Shown here in pieces: positions 39,450-48,714 of a stretch of 58,279 bases of DNA. The position numbers were made by a program, and so were the translations under genes. The notes beneath the pieces were generated by a model. The model saw only the letters and a program-made list of their open reading frames with translations, had not been told where the DNA came from and made no database searches. The stretch's first letter is position 1. Each line of letters begins with the position of its first letter. This DNA is from CAZKXX01 sp964556705 (GTDB lineage: Bacteria > Acidobacteriota > Terriglobia > UBA7540): assembly GCA_964556705.1 (NCBI GenBank), contig CAZKXX010000009.1:1-58279 (forward strand), given 5' to 3'.

Positions 39450-42110
39450 ATGCCGAATCCCAGGCTCTTCCTGATTGATGCCATGTCGCTGATCTTCCGC
39501 GCCTTCTACGCGCCCATGCAGATGGCGCTCGTTTCCCCCAGCGGCATGCCCACCAAAGCGGTTTACATCTTCCTTCGGACACTGCGCAAACTTCTCAAGG
39601 ACCATCAGCCCGATGCCATCGCAGTCGCCTTTGATCTCGCCGCGCCGACGTTTCGCGATAAACTCTTTGAAGCTTACAAAGCGAATCGTCCGGAGTTTCC
39701 GGAAGAACTCGCGCCGCAGCTCCCTTACGTGCGACGTTTCTGCGCGGCGATGGGCGTTCCGATTGTCGAGATGGAAGGTTTTGAGGCCGACGACATCATC
39801 GGCACGCTGGCGCGAAAGGGCGCGGCGGAAGGGCACGAGGTGTTTATTGTCTCGGGCGACGAAGACCTCTTCCAGCTTGTGGACGATTCGGTCCGCGTCC
39901 TGAAACCCGCGCGCGGCGCGGCGGAGGGCGAAACGCTGGTGGACGCCGGGAAGGTGAAGGAGATCCTCGGCGTTGAGCCTTCGCAGGTAATTGACTGGCT
40001 CGCGCTCACCGGCGATCCCAGCGACAACATCCCGGGCGCGCGGCCGCTGCCCGGGCAGGAGCCGCCGATTCCGCATGGCGGAAAGAAGCGCAGCTACATC
40101 GGCCCCAAGGGCGCGACGGAACTCATCAAACAGTTTGGAACCCTCGAGAAGGTTCTCGAAAACCTCGAGCAGGTCGGGAAGCAGAGTTATCGCGAGGCGC
40201 TGCGCGATTACCGCAACGAAGCGCTGCTCAGCCGCGAGCTGGCGACGATCCGCACCGACGTGCCCGTCGAAACGTGTCCGGAGCGGCTTCGTCTGCGCGC
40301 CCCCGACGTCGCCGCGCTCACCGCGCTGTGCCAGGAACTCGGCTTCACGACGCTGCTGAAGGAATTCCTGGAACAGGATGCCGCGCCGAAGGAAACGGAA
40401 ATTCGGGCCGAGGAGATTCGCGACGCCGCGGCGGCCGAGCGATGGCTGAAGCGACTGAAACCCGCCACTCCCGTAGCCATGGCGTTTACCGTGGAAGGCG
40501 AGCAAGGATTTACCGGCCGCCTGGCGGCACTCGCCATCACGGACGGAGAAATCCAGGCCGAGTTTCCAATTTCCGATCCAGCTTCCGCAAAGAAGCTTCT
40601 CGCGGCGATGCGCGAAATGTTCGAGGATGGCCGGCGTTCGAAGGCGGTCCACAACTCGAAGCTGCTGCGCTTACAGCTCGGCAAAGAGGGAATCGCGCTC
40701 GCCGGCGTCTCCGACGACCCGATGCTTTACTCCTATCTTCTCGACCCGCTCGCCTCCGGCCACGAGCTCGAGGACGTGGTCGTGCGCCGACTGGGCCGGA
40801 AGCTGTCGCCGGAACTCGCCGAGGCGGCCCTGCGCACTCGCGAACTGGCCGAGTTGCTGGGGCCGGAAGTGGACGCGCAGGAATTGCGCTCGCTCTACGA
40901 CGAGATCGAATTGCCGCTCGCGGCCATCCTGGCCGACGTTGAAACCGTGGGAATCCGCCTCGACGCAAAGGTTCTGGCGCGCATGTCGGGTGAGTTCGAA
41001 AAGGAGCTGTCGCGGCTGACGCAGGAGGTTTTCGATCTGGCGGGTGAGCCGTTTGACGTGGACTCGCCGAAACAACTGGGCGAGATTCTGTTTGGAAAAC
41101 TCAAACTCCCCGGCGGCCGACGGCTCAAGAAGAGCGGCCAGTATTCGACCGAAGCTTCCGTGCTCGAAGCGCTCGCGGAAAAGCACGAACTGCCGCGCAA
41201 AATCCTCGAGTACCGCACGCGCGCCAAGCTGAAGTCCACGTACCTTGACGCGCTGCCGAAGTTCATTCATCCCGCGACGAGCCGCCTGCACACGAGTTTC
41301 AACCAGACGGTGGCGCGTACCGGGCGGCTGTCGTCGTCCAACCCGAACCTTCAGAACATTCCCATCGGCGACGAGTTCGGGCTGCGAATCCGTTCGGCGT
41401 TCGTCGCCGAGCCCGGATGGTCGCTGATTTCGGCGGACTATTCGCAGATCGAGCTGCGCGTCCTCGCGCACCTTTCCGGAGACCCGCTGCTCCTCGAAGC
41501 GTTCCAGCGCAACGAGGACATTCACGCGCGCACGGCGCAGGAAATTTTCGGCGTCCTGCCAGGCCTTCAGACGCACGAACACCGGCGCATGGCGAAGGCC
41601 ATCAACTACGGCGTGATTTACGGGCTGAGTTCCTTCGGCTTGGCGGGCCGCACGGGCACCAGCAAGACGGAAGCGCAGCAGTATATCGACGCCTATTTCA
41701 AAAAATACCAGCGCGTCAAGCGGTACCTCGACGGGCTGGTTGAAGAAGCGCGCTCGACCGGGCGCGTGCGGACGCTCTTCGGCCGGCTGCGGCCGACTCC
41801 TGAAATCAACAGCAAGGACGTGCCCTCGCGCAACCGCGCCGAGCGCGAAGCCATGAACACGCCGCTGCAAGGCACCGCCGCCGACCTGATGAAACTCGCC
41901 ATGGTGAAGGTCCACGCGCGGCTGCGGCGGGAACAGATGAAGACGCGAATGATTCTGACCGTCCACGACGAGCTGGTGTTCGAGGCGCCGGAGGCGGAAC
42001 TTGATGCGGCGCGCGAAATCGTCAAGACGGAGATGGAAGGCGTCTATCCGCTCCAGGTGCCGCTGCGCGTGGATGTGGGAGTGGGGAAGAATTGGAAAGA
42101 AGCAAAGTAG
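39450..42110 (+). CDS. polA: DNA polymerase I
   Basis: The 886-residue protein has the 5'-3' exonuclease domain (VAFDLAAPTFRD, MEGFEADDIIGTLA, SGDEDLFQLVD, DWLALTGDPSDNIPG). There is an insertion of about 20 residues before the H3TH motif IGPKGATELI. The 3'-5' exonuclease region is degenerate: the first motif reads AFTVEG where FDTE is expected, so proofreading is probably absent. The polymerase domain is intact: motif A SADYSQIELRVLAH, O-helix RRMAKAINYGVIYG, motif C ILTVHDELVFE. The O-helix has Tyr where E. coli has F762. GGAGGG lies before ATG 39450. Confidence 0.96.
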   Translation: MPNPRLFLIDAMSLIFRAFYAPMQMALVSPSGMPTKAVYIFLRTLRKLLKDHQPDAIAVAFDLAAPTFRDKLFEAYKANRPEFPEELAPQLPYVRRFCAAMGVPIVEMEGFEADDIIGTLARKGAAEGHEVFIVSGDEDLFQLVDDSVRVLKPARGAAEGETLVDAGKVKEILGVEPSQVIDWLALTGDPSDNIPGARPLPGQEPPIPHGGKKRSYIGPKGATELIKQFGTLEKVLENLEQVGKQSYREALRDYRNEALLSRELATIRTDVPVETCPERLRLRAPDVAALTALCQELGFTTLLKEFLEQDAAPKETEIRAEEIRDAAAAERWLKRLKPATPVAMAFTVEGEQGFTGRLAALAITDGEIQAEFPISDPASAKKLLAAMREMFEDGRRSKAVHNSKLLRLQLGKEGIALAGVSDDPMLYSYLLDPLASGHELEDVVVRRLGRKLSPELAEAALRTRELAELLGPEVDAQELRSLYDEIELPLAAILADVETVGIRLDAKVLARMSGEFEKELSRLTQEVFDLAGEPFDVDSPKQLGEILFGKLKLPGGRRLKKSGQYSTEASVLEALAEKHELPRKILEYRTRAKLKSTYLDALPKFIHPATSRLHTSFNQTVARTGRLSSSNPNLQNIPIGDEFGLRIRSAFVAEPGWSLISADYSQIELRVLAHLSGDPLLLEAFQRNEDIHARTAQEIFGVLPGLQTHEHRRMAKAINYGVIYGLSSFGLAGRTGTSKTEAQQYIDAYFKKYQRVKRYLDGLVEEARSTGRVRTLFGRLRPTPEINSKDVPSRNRAEREAMNTPLQGTAADLMKLAMVKVHARLRREQMKTRMILTVHDELVFEAPEAELDAAREIVKTEMEGVYPLQVPLRVDVGVGKNWKEAK

Positions 42111-42133
42111 GTTGCTCTCTCCGGCCTTGATGG

Positions 42134-44206
42134 ATGTTCTCTGCGAGCCCAATCGTCGGTCTGGTCTCGTTCGCCTCCCTTTGGATATCCTCCTTGGTTG
42201 TTGCCCGCCTCAGCCGCGCCTCGGGGGTGGTTGATCACCTGCTGTCGTCCTTCGTAGTATTCGCCGGTCAGGCCGTTCTTATCGGCCACGCGTTGTCGCA
42301 ACTCGCGCTGCTCAGCCGGCTGGAAGCGTGGACCGCAGCCAGCCTGGTCTCGTTGTGCATCGTGCTCATCCTGAGGTGGCGAGTTCCTTCCAAAGGCGGG
42401 CCCGCCGTTCCCGAGGTCCGGGCACCGTGGTCCCTGAAAGGCAAGGTTTCCGGATTATCTCCTTTCGAGAAGACATTGCTGGTTCCTTGCCTTGGGGCAG
42501 CGGCACTTTCTGCGGGGTTGAGCTTCTGGGCGATGGTCCGTACCGCGCCGCACGAGCCGGACTCCCTTTCCTACCATCTCGCCCGCATGGCCTACTACCT
42601 TCAGCAGGGGAGTCTCAACTTCTTTGAAGCAAACTACTGGGCGCAGGTCGCTCATCCGGTCAGCGCTCCCATCCTTTCCATCTACACTTTTCTCGCGACA
42701 GGGCGAAGTGAAAACCTGGTTCCTCTGGTTCAGTTCATTTCGTATCTCGCCGCCGCGCTTGCCGTCTATGGAATCTCGCGCCGCGCTGGTTGCGCGCGCG
42801 CCGCGTCGCTCGCGGCCGCCGGAGTTTTTGCGCTCCTCATCGAAGTGCTGATGGAATCGGTGACGCCGCAAAACGACCTCTTGGTCACGGCCTTTGTCGG
42901 CTCAAGCGTTTTCTTTCTCCTGACGTATGGCGCGACGGGCCGTGGCCGGCATTTGGTGATGGCCGGACTGGCGGCGGGCCTGGCCGCCAGCGTGAAGGCT
43001 TCCGCGCTCCTCGCCTTGCCGTCGCTGATGCTCATTGCCGTAGCCGCGCTCGGCGCAGCTCACCATCATCTGGGGCGTTCACTCCGAAGGGAGCTTGTCG
43101 CTGCATGGGCAGGCGCGGGACTGGGCTTCTTTCTGTTCGCCCTGCCTTCGGGGTACGTGGCCAACGCCCGGCGTTTTGGAAATCCGTTCGGCCCGCCGGA
43201 GGTGGTGAGGTCCCATTCCTTTGCTGACCCGTCTGCGCGACACGTCGTGGCAGAAGGAACAAAGAACTTGCTGCGTTATGCAATCGACTTTCTCTCACTC
43301 GACGGCCTTCCGCCGCCGGCGCTCGGGAGTTTCCTGCAGGAAAGAGGACGCCGGTTGCTCGCCACCGCCTGCGATTTCTGGGGAATCGAATTGGAGCATC
43401 CGGCGGGAGTCCGCGCGGCTTTCTCGCTCGCAAAACGGCCCGTCACTCACGAACTCCACTCGTCCTGGGGAATTCTCGGCTGGGCATTCGTGTGGCCCGC
43501 TGTGGGTCTGATGCTGGTAAGCCGCGGAAGCTCAGGTTGGGGCAGAACGCTGGCGCTCGCCAGCATGGTTTTCTTGGCAGCGCAGGCTTTCTCCGCGCCC
43601 TACGATCCCTGGCGAGGCCGTTACTTCACCACCGCCGCGGTTTTTGCCTGTCCGGCAACGGCCTGGTTAATCGCTCGCTTACAAGGAAGATTCGCAAAGG
43701 TCCTTGTCATCGCAATCGTGGGACTGGGCGGTCTTTCCGGTGTGTCGGCGGTGCTGGAACGTCGCAGTTGGGCACTGCCGCTCGTGGGGGACGCGCAGTC
43801 GCGCGACCGGCTTCGCCAGCTCACGCACGACGTGCCGGAACTTTACCTCACAGTTCGCCGCTACGAAGAACTGGTGCCGCGCGACGCCGCCGTTGCGGCT
43901 GCCCTGAGGCCCGACTCGGCAGAGTATTTGCTCTTCGGAGAGGGACTCATGCGGCGAATCCTCCCGGTCAATTCTTTCCTTCGCGGGCTGCAGGCGCCCT
44001 CGCCCGAGGCGCAATTTCTAGTTTACACGCGCGGCTATCCGGAGGCGCAGGGCACAGACATTCATTTGGGGGCAGGATGGTATTTGCGTAAACTTACTCG
44101 CGAAACAGCAGAGCCCCGAAGTTCAGACCGTGGGGGCCCCGGGTCGAACAAGGCTGAAGAAGTGAATTCCGCCCCGGTGGAAGACGGAGTAAAGTGGACT
44201 CCGTAG
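42134..44206 (+). CDS. Polytopic membrane protein, GT-C glycosyltransferase-like
   Basis: The 690-residue protein has about a dozen membrane segments. Near residue 140 the first large outside loop carries acidic residues (PHEPDSLSYHLARMAYYL), as in GT-C enzymes (PMT/ArnT type) that use polyprenyl-phosphate sugars. The C-terminal ~170 residues form a soluble domain (DVPELYLTVRRYEELVPRD). It may transfer a sugar to lipid or protein in the periplasm; no partner genes are near, so the role is inferred only. It starts 23 bp after polA. Its codons look a little less GC-rich than those of polA. Confidence 0.7.
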   Translation: MFSASPIVGLVSFASLWISSLVVARLSRASGVVDHLLSSFVVFAGQAVLIGHALSQLALLSRLEAWTAASLVSLCIVLILRWRVPSKGGPAVPEVRAPWSLKGKVSGLSPFEKTLLVPCLGAAALSAGLSFWAMVRTAPHEPDSLSYHLARMAYYLQQGSLNFFEANYWAQVAHPVSAPILSIYTFLATGRSENLVPLVQFISYLAAALAVYGISRRAGCARAASLAAAGVFALLIEVLMESVTPQNDLLVTAFVGSSVFFLLTYGATGRGRHLVMAGLAAGLAASVKASALLALPSLMLIAVAALGAAHHHLGRSLRRELVAAWAGAGLGFFLFALPSGYVANARRFGNPFGPPEVVRSHSFADPSARHVVAEGTKNLLRYAIDFLSLDGLPPPALGSFLQERGRRLLATACDFWGIELEHPAGVRAAFSLAKRPVTHELHSSWGILGWAFVWPAVGLMLVSRGSSGWGRTLALASMVFLAAQAFSAPYDPWRGRYFTTAAVFACPATAWLIARLQGRFAKVLVIAIVGLGGLSGVSAVLERRSWALPLVGDAQSRDRLRQLTHDVPELYLTVRRYEELVPRDAAVAAALRPDSAEYLLFGEGLMRRILPVNSFLRGLQAPSPEAQFLVYTRGYPEAQGTDIHLGAGWYLRKLTRETAEPRSSDRGGPGSNKAEEVNSAPVEDGVKWTP

Positions 44207-44224
44207 AAGAAGGGAGGTTCGCCC

Positions 44225-44686
44225 ATGAACGACTTCAATCAACTTTTCGACTACGACCGCTGGGCCAACCTGCGGGCGCTGGAAAGTCTCGCGACAGGGC
44301 CCTCGGGCCAGGCCGAGCCGCAGAAACTTTTCGCGCACATCTTGGGCGCGCAGCGCGTGTGGCTCTGGCGGTTCAAGACGCCCGATCCGCCGAACGCCGA
44401 GCCCTGGCCTGCAATGGATTTGAATGAAATGCGCGCGGCGGTGGAAGAACTCGCGGGCGAGTGGCGCCGCCTGCTCGAGGGCATGACGGATGAGCAGGCG
44501 GCCGGCGACCTGATGTACCGCACGACGAAGGGAAAGGAATTCCGCACGCCGGTCCGCGACGTTCTGATGCACCTTGTGATGCACTCCGCCTATCACCGCG
44601 GGCAGGTGGCGCGCGCCGTCCGCCAGGCCGGCGGCCAGCCCGCCGTGACAGATTACATCGTGTACGTGCGGCAAGGCCCGAAATAA
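44225..44686 (+). CDS. DinB/YfiT-like four-helix metal protein
   Basis: The 153-residue protein fits the DinB superfamily: FDYDRWANLRALES at the start, a first histidine in FAHILGAQRVWLWRF, and HLVMHSAYHRGQVARAVRQ with two more, which together form a His triad for a divalent metal. Members act in thiol-dependent detoxification, for example with bacillithiol or mycothiol. GGGAGG lies 8 nt before ATG 44225. It converges on the Bax1-like gene. Confidence 0.88.
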   Translation: MNDFNQLFDYDRWANLRALESLATGPSGQAEPQKLFAHILGAQRVWLWRFKTPDPPNAEPWPAMDLNEMRAAVEELAGEWRRLLEGMTDEQAAGDLMYRTTKGKEFRTPVRDVLMHLVMHSAYHRGQVARAVRQAGGQPAVTDYIVYVRQGPK

Positions 44687-44728
44687 GCTGGAATTCGTCC
44701 GCGATTTGCCTGCGCAGCCTCGCGCCGT

Positions 44729-45478
44729 TTAACGCCGGCTCCGTAACTTCGCCAGCAGGCGCAGGATTTCGATGTAGAGCCAGATCAGCGTCACCATCAG
44801 CGCGAAGGCGCCGTACCACTCCATGTACTTGGGCGCGCCGGCGCGCACGCCGTTTTCGATCAGATCGAAATCGAGGATCAGGTTGAGCGCGGCGAGGGTG
44901 ACGACGAAAACCGAGAAGCCGATGCCAATGAGCCCGCTCTCGTGAATGTACGGAACGCGCACGCCGAAGAAACCGAGCGCGAGCGTGGCGAGGTAAAGCA
45001 GCATGATGCCGCCCGTGGCCGCGGCGATCCCCATTTTGAAGTTCTGCGTCACGGGAATGAGGCGCGCCCGGTAGATGGTGAGCATGGCGAGGAGCGTGCC
45101 GAACGTCAGGGCCACGGCGTGGAGGACGATGCCCGGATATCGCGCTTCGAAGATGGCCGAAAGGCTGCCGATGAACAGCCCCTGGAGCAGCGCGTAGGCG
45201 GGCGACGTGTACATGGCCAGATGTTTCTTGAAGACGGTGACGAGCGCCACGACCAGCCCGCCGATCAGTCCGCCCCACAGGTAGGGCATGACCGCGGCGG
45301 GATTGCCCGTTCTGAAAAACAGGCTCCACGTCCAGCCCGACGTCAGCAGGATCAGCAGCAACAGCAGGCCGGCTTTGTTCGCCGTGCCTTCGAGCGTCAT
45401 CGCTTCCGCGCCCGTCAGGTGTTCGACGCGCTCGAAGGCCTGGGGACTGAGCGCGGGGTTTCCGCTACGAAATCGCAT
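44729..45478 (-). CDS. Bax inhibitor-1/YccA-family membrane protein
   Basis: The 249-residue protein has about seven membrane segments. Family features are NKAGLLLLLILLTSGWTW, SPAYALLQGLFIGSLSAIFE, GIVLHAVALTFGTLLAML and LNLILDFDLIENG, the last holding the conserved acidic residues of the proposed ion path. Relatives such as BsYetJ are pH-sensitive calcium leak channels. GGAGG precedes ATG 45478. It ends the long minus-strand block that starts at 56.6 kb; 126 bp separate it from the CoA-binding gene. Confidence 0.9.
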   Translation of the reverse strand: MRFRSGNPALSPQAFERVEHLTGAEAMTLEGTANKAGLLLLLILLTSGWTWSLFFRTGNPAAVMPYLWGGLIGGLVVALVTVFKKHLAMYTSPAYALLQGLFIGSLSAIFEARYPGIVLHAVALTFGTLLAMLTIYRARLIPVTQNFKMGIAAATGGIMLLYLATLALGFFGVRVPYIHESGLIGIGFSVFVVTLAALNLILDFDLIENGVRAGAPKYMEWYGAFALMVTLIWLYIEILRLLAKLRSRR

Positions 45479-45604
45479 ACCTCAACCTCCGTGTGGCACG
45501 GATCCGTTGCCGAGCGGGATCGGTATGGCGCGGCGACGTCTAAACGTGGCACAGTTCGGCCAATGGTAGCACAACCGGAGCCGTGCTCGAGGACGAGTCA
45601 GGGG

Positions 45605-46057
45605 TCAGCGGGGAAGTTTTCCGAGGATTTTCCAGACCCAGCGGTGCGACCGGTGGAGCCAGGAAGGATTGGGGGCGAACATCAGGATGCATTCACCGTG
45701 AACGGCCGTGATGCCGTTCTCCTCGCAGAAGCGGATGGCTTCCGGCGATTCCGCGCCCTGCTGCATCCAGACGCGGCGGATGCCGGCGTCGGCGGCGTCG
45801 CGCACGACTTGCTCGGTTTGCGAAGACGGCACGACGATGAGCACGCCGCCCACCGGCTCGGGCAACGCGGCGAGGCTGGGATAGGCGCGCGCGCCTTCGA
45901 GCGTTTCGGCGCCGGCGTGCACGGGAAAAACTTCGTAACCTTTGGACTTCAGTTCACGAAAAGCCCAGTTGCCGAATTTCCTGCCGCTTCGCGAAACGCC
46001 GACGACCGCGAGCTTGCGTTGCGCGACGAACTCATCCACCGCGGCGCGAGACGTCAT
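45605..46057 (-). CDS. CoA-binding domain protein (YccU type)
   Basis: The 150-residue protein is one CoA-binding Rossmann domain: KLAVVGVSRSGRKFGNWAF, GYEVFPVHAGAETLEGARAY, LIVVPSSQTEQVVRDAADAG, RRVWMQQGAESPEAI and VHGECILMF. The biological role of these small proteins is not established. Its ATG overlaps the stop of the preceding binding-protein gene (ATGA). Confidence 0.9.
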   Translation of the reverse strand: MTSRAAVDEFVAQRKLAVVGVSRSGRKFGNWAFRELKSKGYEVFPVHAGAETLEGARAYPSLAALPEPVGGVLIVVPSSQTEQVVRDAADAGIRRVWMQQGAESPEAIRFCEENGITAVHGECILMFAPNPSWLHRSHRWVWKILGKLPR

Positions 46058-47304
46058 CGCTGCGCCCTCCTCAGAACCAGTTTGCCCCACGGGGCGAGGA
46101 CTGTCTCGGCGGAATTGTTTCCCGCGCCGTCGAACGTAATGGTCCCCGACATGCCCGGAAAGTTCCTGGCCGCCGCCAGCGTGTCGCGGAGCCGGGCGCG
46201 GTTCGGGCCCGATTTGCGCAGCGCCGCGGCGAGCAACCGAATCGCGTCGTACGCGGCGGCGGCGGGCAGGCTGGGCGGAACGTCGGCTTCAGCGCAGTAA
46301 CGGGTGCCGAAATCCTCGACCTGACCGATATTCTCGCAGGGTGTCGTCACGGCGACCCAGACTCCCGCGAACTTTTCCCGCGCGTCCACTACGTCGAGCG
46401 GAACCTGTGTGGCCTTCTGGCTCAGATAGAGGTGTGCTGGGCTCGCTTCCTCGCCGGCTTCGGTGATGAATCGCGCTGCGGTGAGCGCGCCGGCCCAGAG
46501 CACGATGGCCTGAGGATTGAGCGCGCGGACTTCCGCATGCAGTTCCGCGGGCGACTCCGGGTTCGCCGGGATCCGCAGAATTCTCGGTTCGGGCGCGTCG
46601 AGGGCCCGCGCCGCTTTGACGAACTCTTCGCCGGCCATTCTTCCGTCGCGCCCGCCTTCAAGAAGGACCACCACGTTGCGGAAGCCGCGGGCGCGATAAA
46701 TGTCTTCCGCAAAGGTCCGCGCCTGCGCGGCGTCGCACGGCGCGATGCGAAACAGCCAGGGAATGTTGATGCGAGTCGTAGAGCCGTCGGCCGAGAGCGT
46801 CACCACGGGAACGCCCAGGCGGTTTCCGACCTGCTCGGCCAGGTGCGCCGCGGCGCCGTCGGGGGAGGTGACCAGCGCCACCACGCGGTCCTCGACGACA
46901 AGATGGACGAGCTCGCTCGAAGCGCGTCCCCACAGGCCGCTTTCGTCGCGCCAGACGAGTTCGAGGCGCCGGCCGTCGGGCAAAGGAGCGCTTCGTTCGT
47001 CTTCGAGTGCAAGCTGCGCCGCGGCGAGCAGCGCCTTACCTTCCTCCTGTCGCGGCCCGCGCATCGGGACGAGCAAGCCGATCTTGACCGTCGGACCGTC
47101 CAGGTCATGGCTCGCCTCGCGTCCCGGACCGGCGTAGCCGATCGCTTCGCGGTCAATCGCCGCGTAGGGCGCTTCCTGCGCCACCACCATCGTGACCGCG
47201 AGCAGCAAGGGCACCGACGCAATCGCCGCACCGCGCAGGGTCGCGCGCCGGACCAACGTGAGTCCGAAACCTTCCTTCAGGGATGCGTGTCGCGAAGCGG
47301 GCAT
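46054..47304 (-). CDS. Periplasmic binding protein, LivJ/amide type (second of a pair)
   Basis: The 416-residue protein has a signal region (TLRGAAIASVPLLLAVTMVVA) preceded by two arginines and a type I periplasmic-binding fold (VKIGLLVPMRGPRQEEGKALL, VVTLSADGSTTRIN, RNVVVLLEGGRDG, AAAYDAIRLLAAAL). It starts 2 bp after the related gene upstream. No permease or ATPase is near, so it may sense a ligand or serve a transporter encoded elsewhere. Confidence 0.85.
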   Translation of the reverse strand: MPASRHASLKEGFGLTLVRRATLRGAAIASVPLLLAVTMVVAQEAPYAAIDREAIGYAGPGREASHDLDGPTVKIGLLVPMRGPRQEEGKALLAAAQLALEDERSAPLPDGRRLELVWRDESGLWGRASSELVHLVVEDRVVALVTSPDGAAAHLAEQVGNRLGVPVVTLSADGSTTRINIPWLFRIAPCDAAQARTFAEDIYRARGFRNVVVLLEGGRDGRMAGEEFVKAARALDAPEPRILRIPANPESPAELHAEVRALNPQAIVLWAGALTAARFITEAGEEASPAHLYLSQKATQVPLDVVDAREKFAGVWVAVTTPCENIGQVEDFGTRYCAEADVPPSLPAAAAYDAIRLLAAALRKSGPNRARLRDTLAAARNFPGMSGTITFDGAGNNSAETVLAPWGKLVLRRAQR

Positions 47305-47306
47305 GG

Positions 47307-48668
47307 CTACTCTTGCTTCTGCGCGACGACGGGTTCCAGCGGGTCGCGGCCCGGCGCGGTCCAGTAAACGAACTTGCCGTTTTCCACGCGCCCCAGCGTG
47401 ACCGGAGCGATGTTGTTCAGCGTGTGGTCGAAGAAATAGCGGCCCGCGACGCCGTGATGCTCTTTCATCTGGTAGCCGCGCAGCACTTCCATGATGCGGC
47501 CGCGGTTGAGTCCCGCGCGCTCGATCGCTTCCGTCAGAATCACGATGCCGTCGTAGGCGTAGGCCGCGTAGGGATCGGGCTCGTAGCCCCAGCGTTCAAC
47601 GAACTTCGTGCGGAATTTATTCCACGCCGGATCTTCGCGCGTCGGGTCGAGTCCCGCGGCGACGGTGACACCTTCGGCAGCGGGCCCGGCGAGTTCGAGG
47701 AACTCCGGATAGGCGACGCGGCTCGATGCGAACACGGGTTGCTTCATTCCCAGGGCGCGCATCTGTTTCACGGCCAGCGCGGCCTCGCGCGCCTCGGCCC
47801 AGATAACGAGCCCGTCGATTTTCCGCGCTTCCAGCATGCGGAGCTGTTTGGTGAAATCGGTGTCGCCGCGATCGAACTTGGCCTCCAGCACCACCTGACG
47901 CCCGATGCGCCGCGCGTAGTCGGTGAGCGGCCCGACGCCGATGCGCGCGTAGCGGCTGTTCGTCCGCAGCACGCCGACGCGTTTCAGGTCGAGTTCCTTG
48001 AAGATGATGTCGGCGAGCGGGTAGCCCTGCTGGCGGTCGTCGGGGAAGATATCCATCAGCCACTGGATGCGGGTCTCGTTCACGGTGCGGTCTGTGGTGC
48101 CCGGTGAGAGGATGGGCACTTCGAGCTTGAGTGAAACGCGAATCAGGATGTGCGTGCTCTGGCCGTCAATCGAGCCGAGCACGGCCCAGACGTTGTCATT
48201 GAAGAGCATGCTGGGGAGCACGGTCGAAGAAGCGCCCCAGAGCGCCGAATCGTTGTAAATCTTCAGCACAAAAGGTTTTCCCTTGTACCCGCCGCGGGCG
48301 TTGGCTTCTTCGAGGGCCAGCGTCGCGCCGTGCAGCATGGGAACGCCGTAGATCGACTCGGGATTGTTCTCGAGCGGTCCCAGGAACCCGATGGCCACCT
48401 CGTCGAGTTTCTCAATATCTCCGTCGGGGCGTTCGCCCGCCGCGCCGTGGTACGCCACCGTGTCCTTGTCCACGAACCATTCGTGATAGGGCTTCGTGAA
48501 TCGCCGGAAGGGAACGGCTTCCACCGGCATGTTGGCGTAGCGGCGAACGGCTTCGCCCGACCCTTCCCCCGCGGCGGCGGTGGTCTGCGCCGGAGCGTTT
48601 TCCTGCTGCGCGACGAGCAGCGGGACGCATACGAAAAGCGCCAGCAAAGTCAGCACTCTCGGATTCAT
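47307..48668 (-). CDS. Periplasmic binding protein, LivK/urea-amide type (first of a pair)
   Basis: The 453-residue protein has a signal peptide (RVLTLLALFVCVPLLVAQ), then about 60 extra residues (YHEWFVDKDTVAYHG) before the type I binding fold (EVAIGFLGPLENNPESIYG, VPILSPGTTDRTVNE, RVGVLRTNSRYARIG, YAAYAYDGIVILTEAIERAG). Its ligand cannot be told. It lies 46 bp after the DAHP synthase gene and 2 bp before a second, similar gene. Confidence 0.86.
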   Translation of the reverse strand: MNPRVLTLLALFVCVPLLVAQQENAPAQTTAAAGEGSGEAVRRYANMPVEAVPFRRFTKPYHEWFVDKDTVAYHGAAGERPDGDIEKLDEVAIGFLGPLENNPESIYGVPMLHGATLALEEANARGGYKGKPFVLKIYNDSALWGASSTVLPSMLFNDNVWAVLGSIDGQSTHILIRVSLKLEVPILSPGTTDRTVNETRIQWLMDIFPDDRQQGYPLADIIFKELDLKRVGVLRTNSRYARIGVGPLTDYARRIGRQVVLEAKFDRGDTDFTKQLRMLEARKIDGLVIWAEAREAALAVKQMRALGMKQPVFASSRVAYPEFLELAGPAAEGVTVAAGLDPTREDPAWNKFRTKFVERWGYEPDPYAAYAYDGIVILTEAIERAGLNRGRIMEVLRGYQMKEHHGVAGRYFFDHTLNNIAPVTLGRVENGKFVYWTAPGRDPLEPVVAQKQE

Positions 48669-48714
48669 GGCTGTTCCCCTCAATCGAATCATCACGACTT
48701 ACCGCAGCCCGCCT

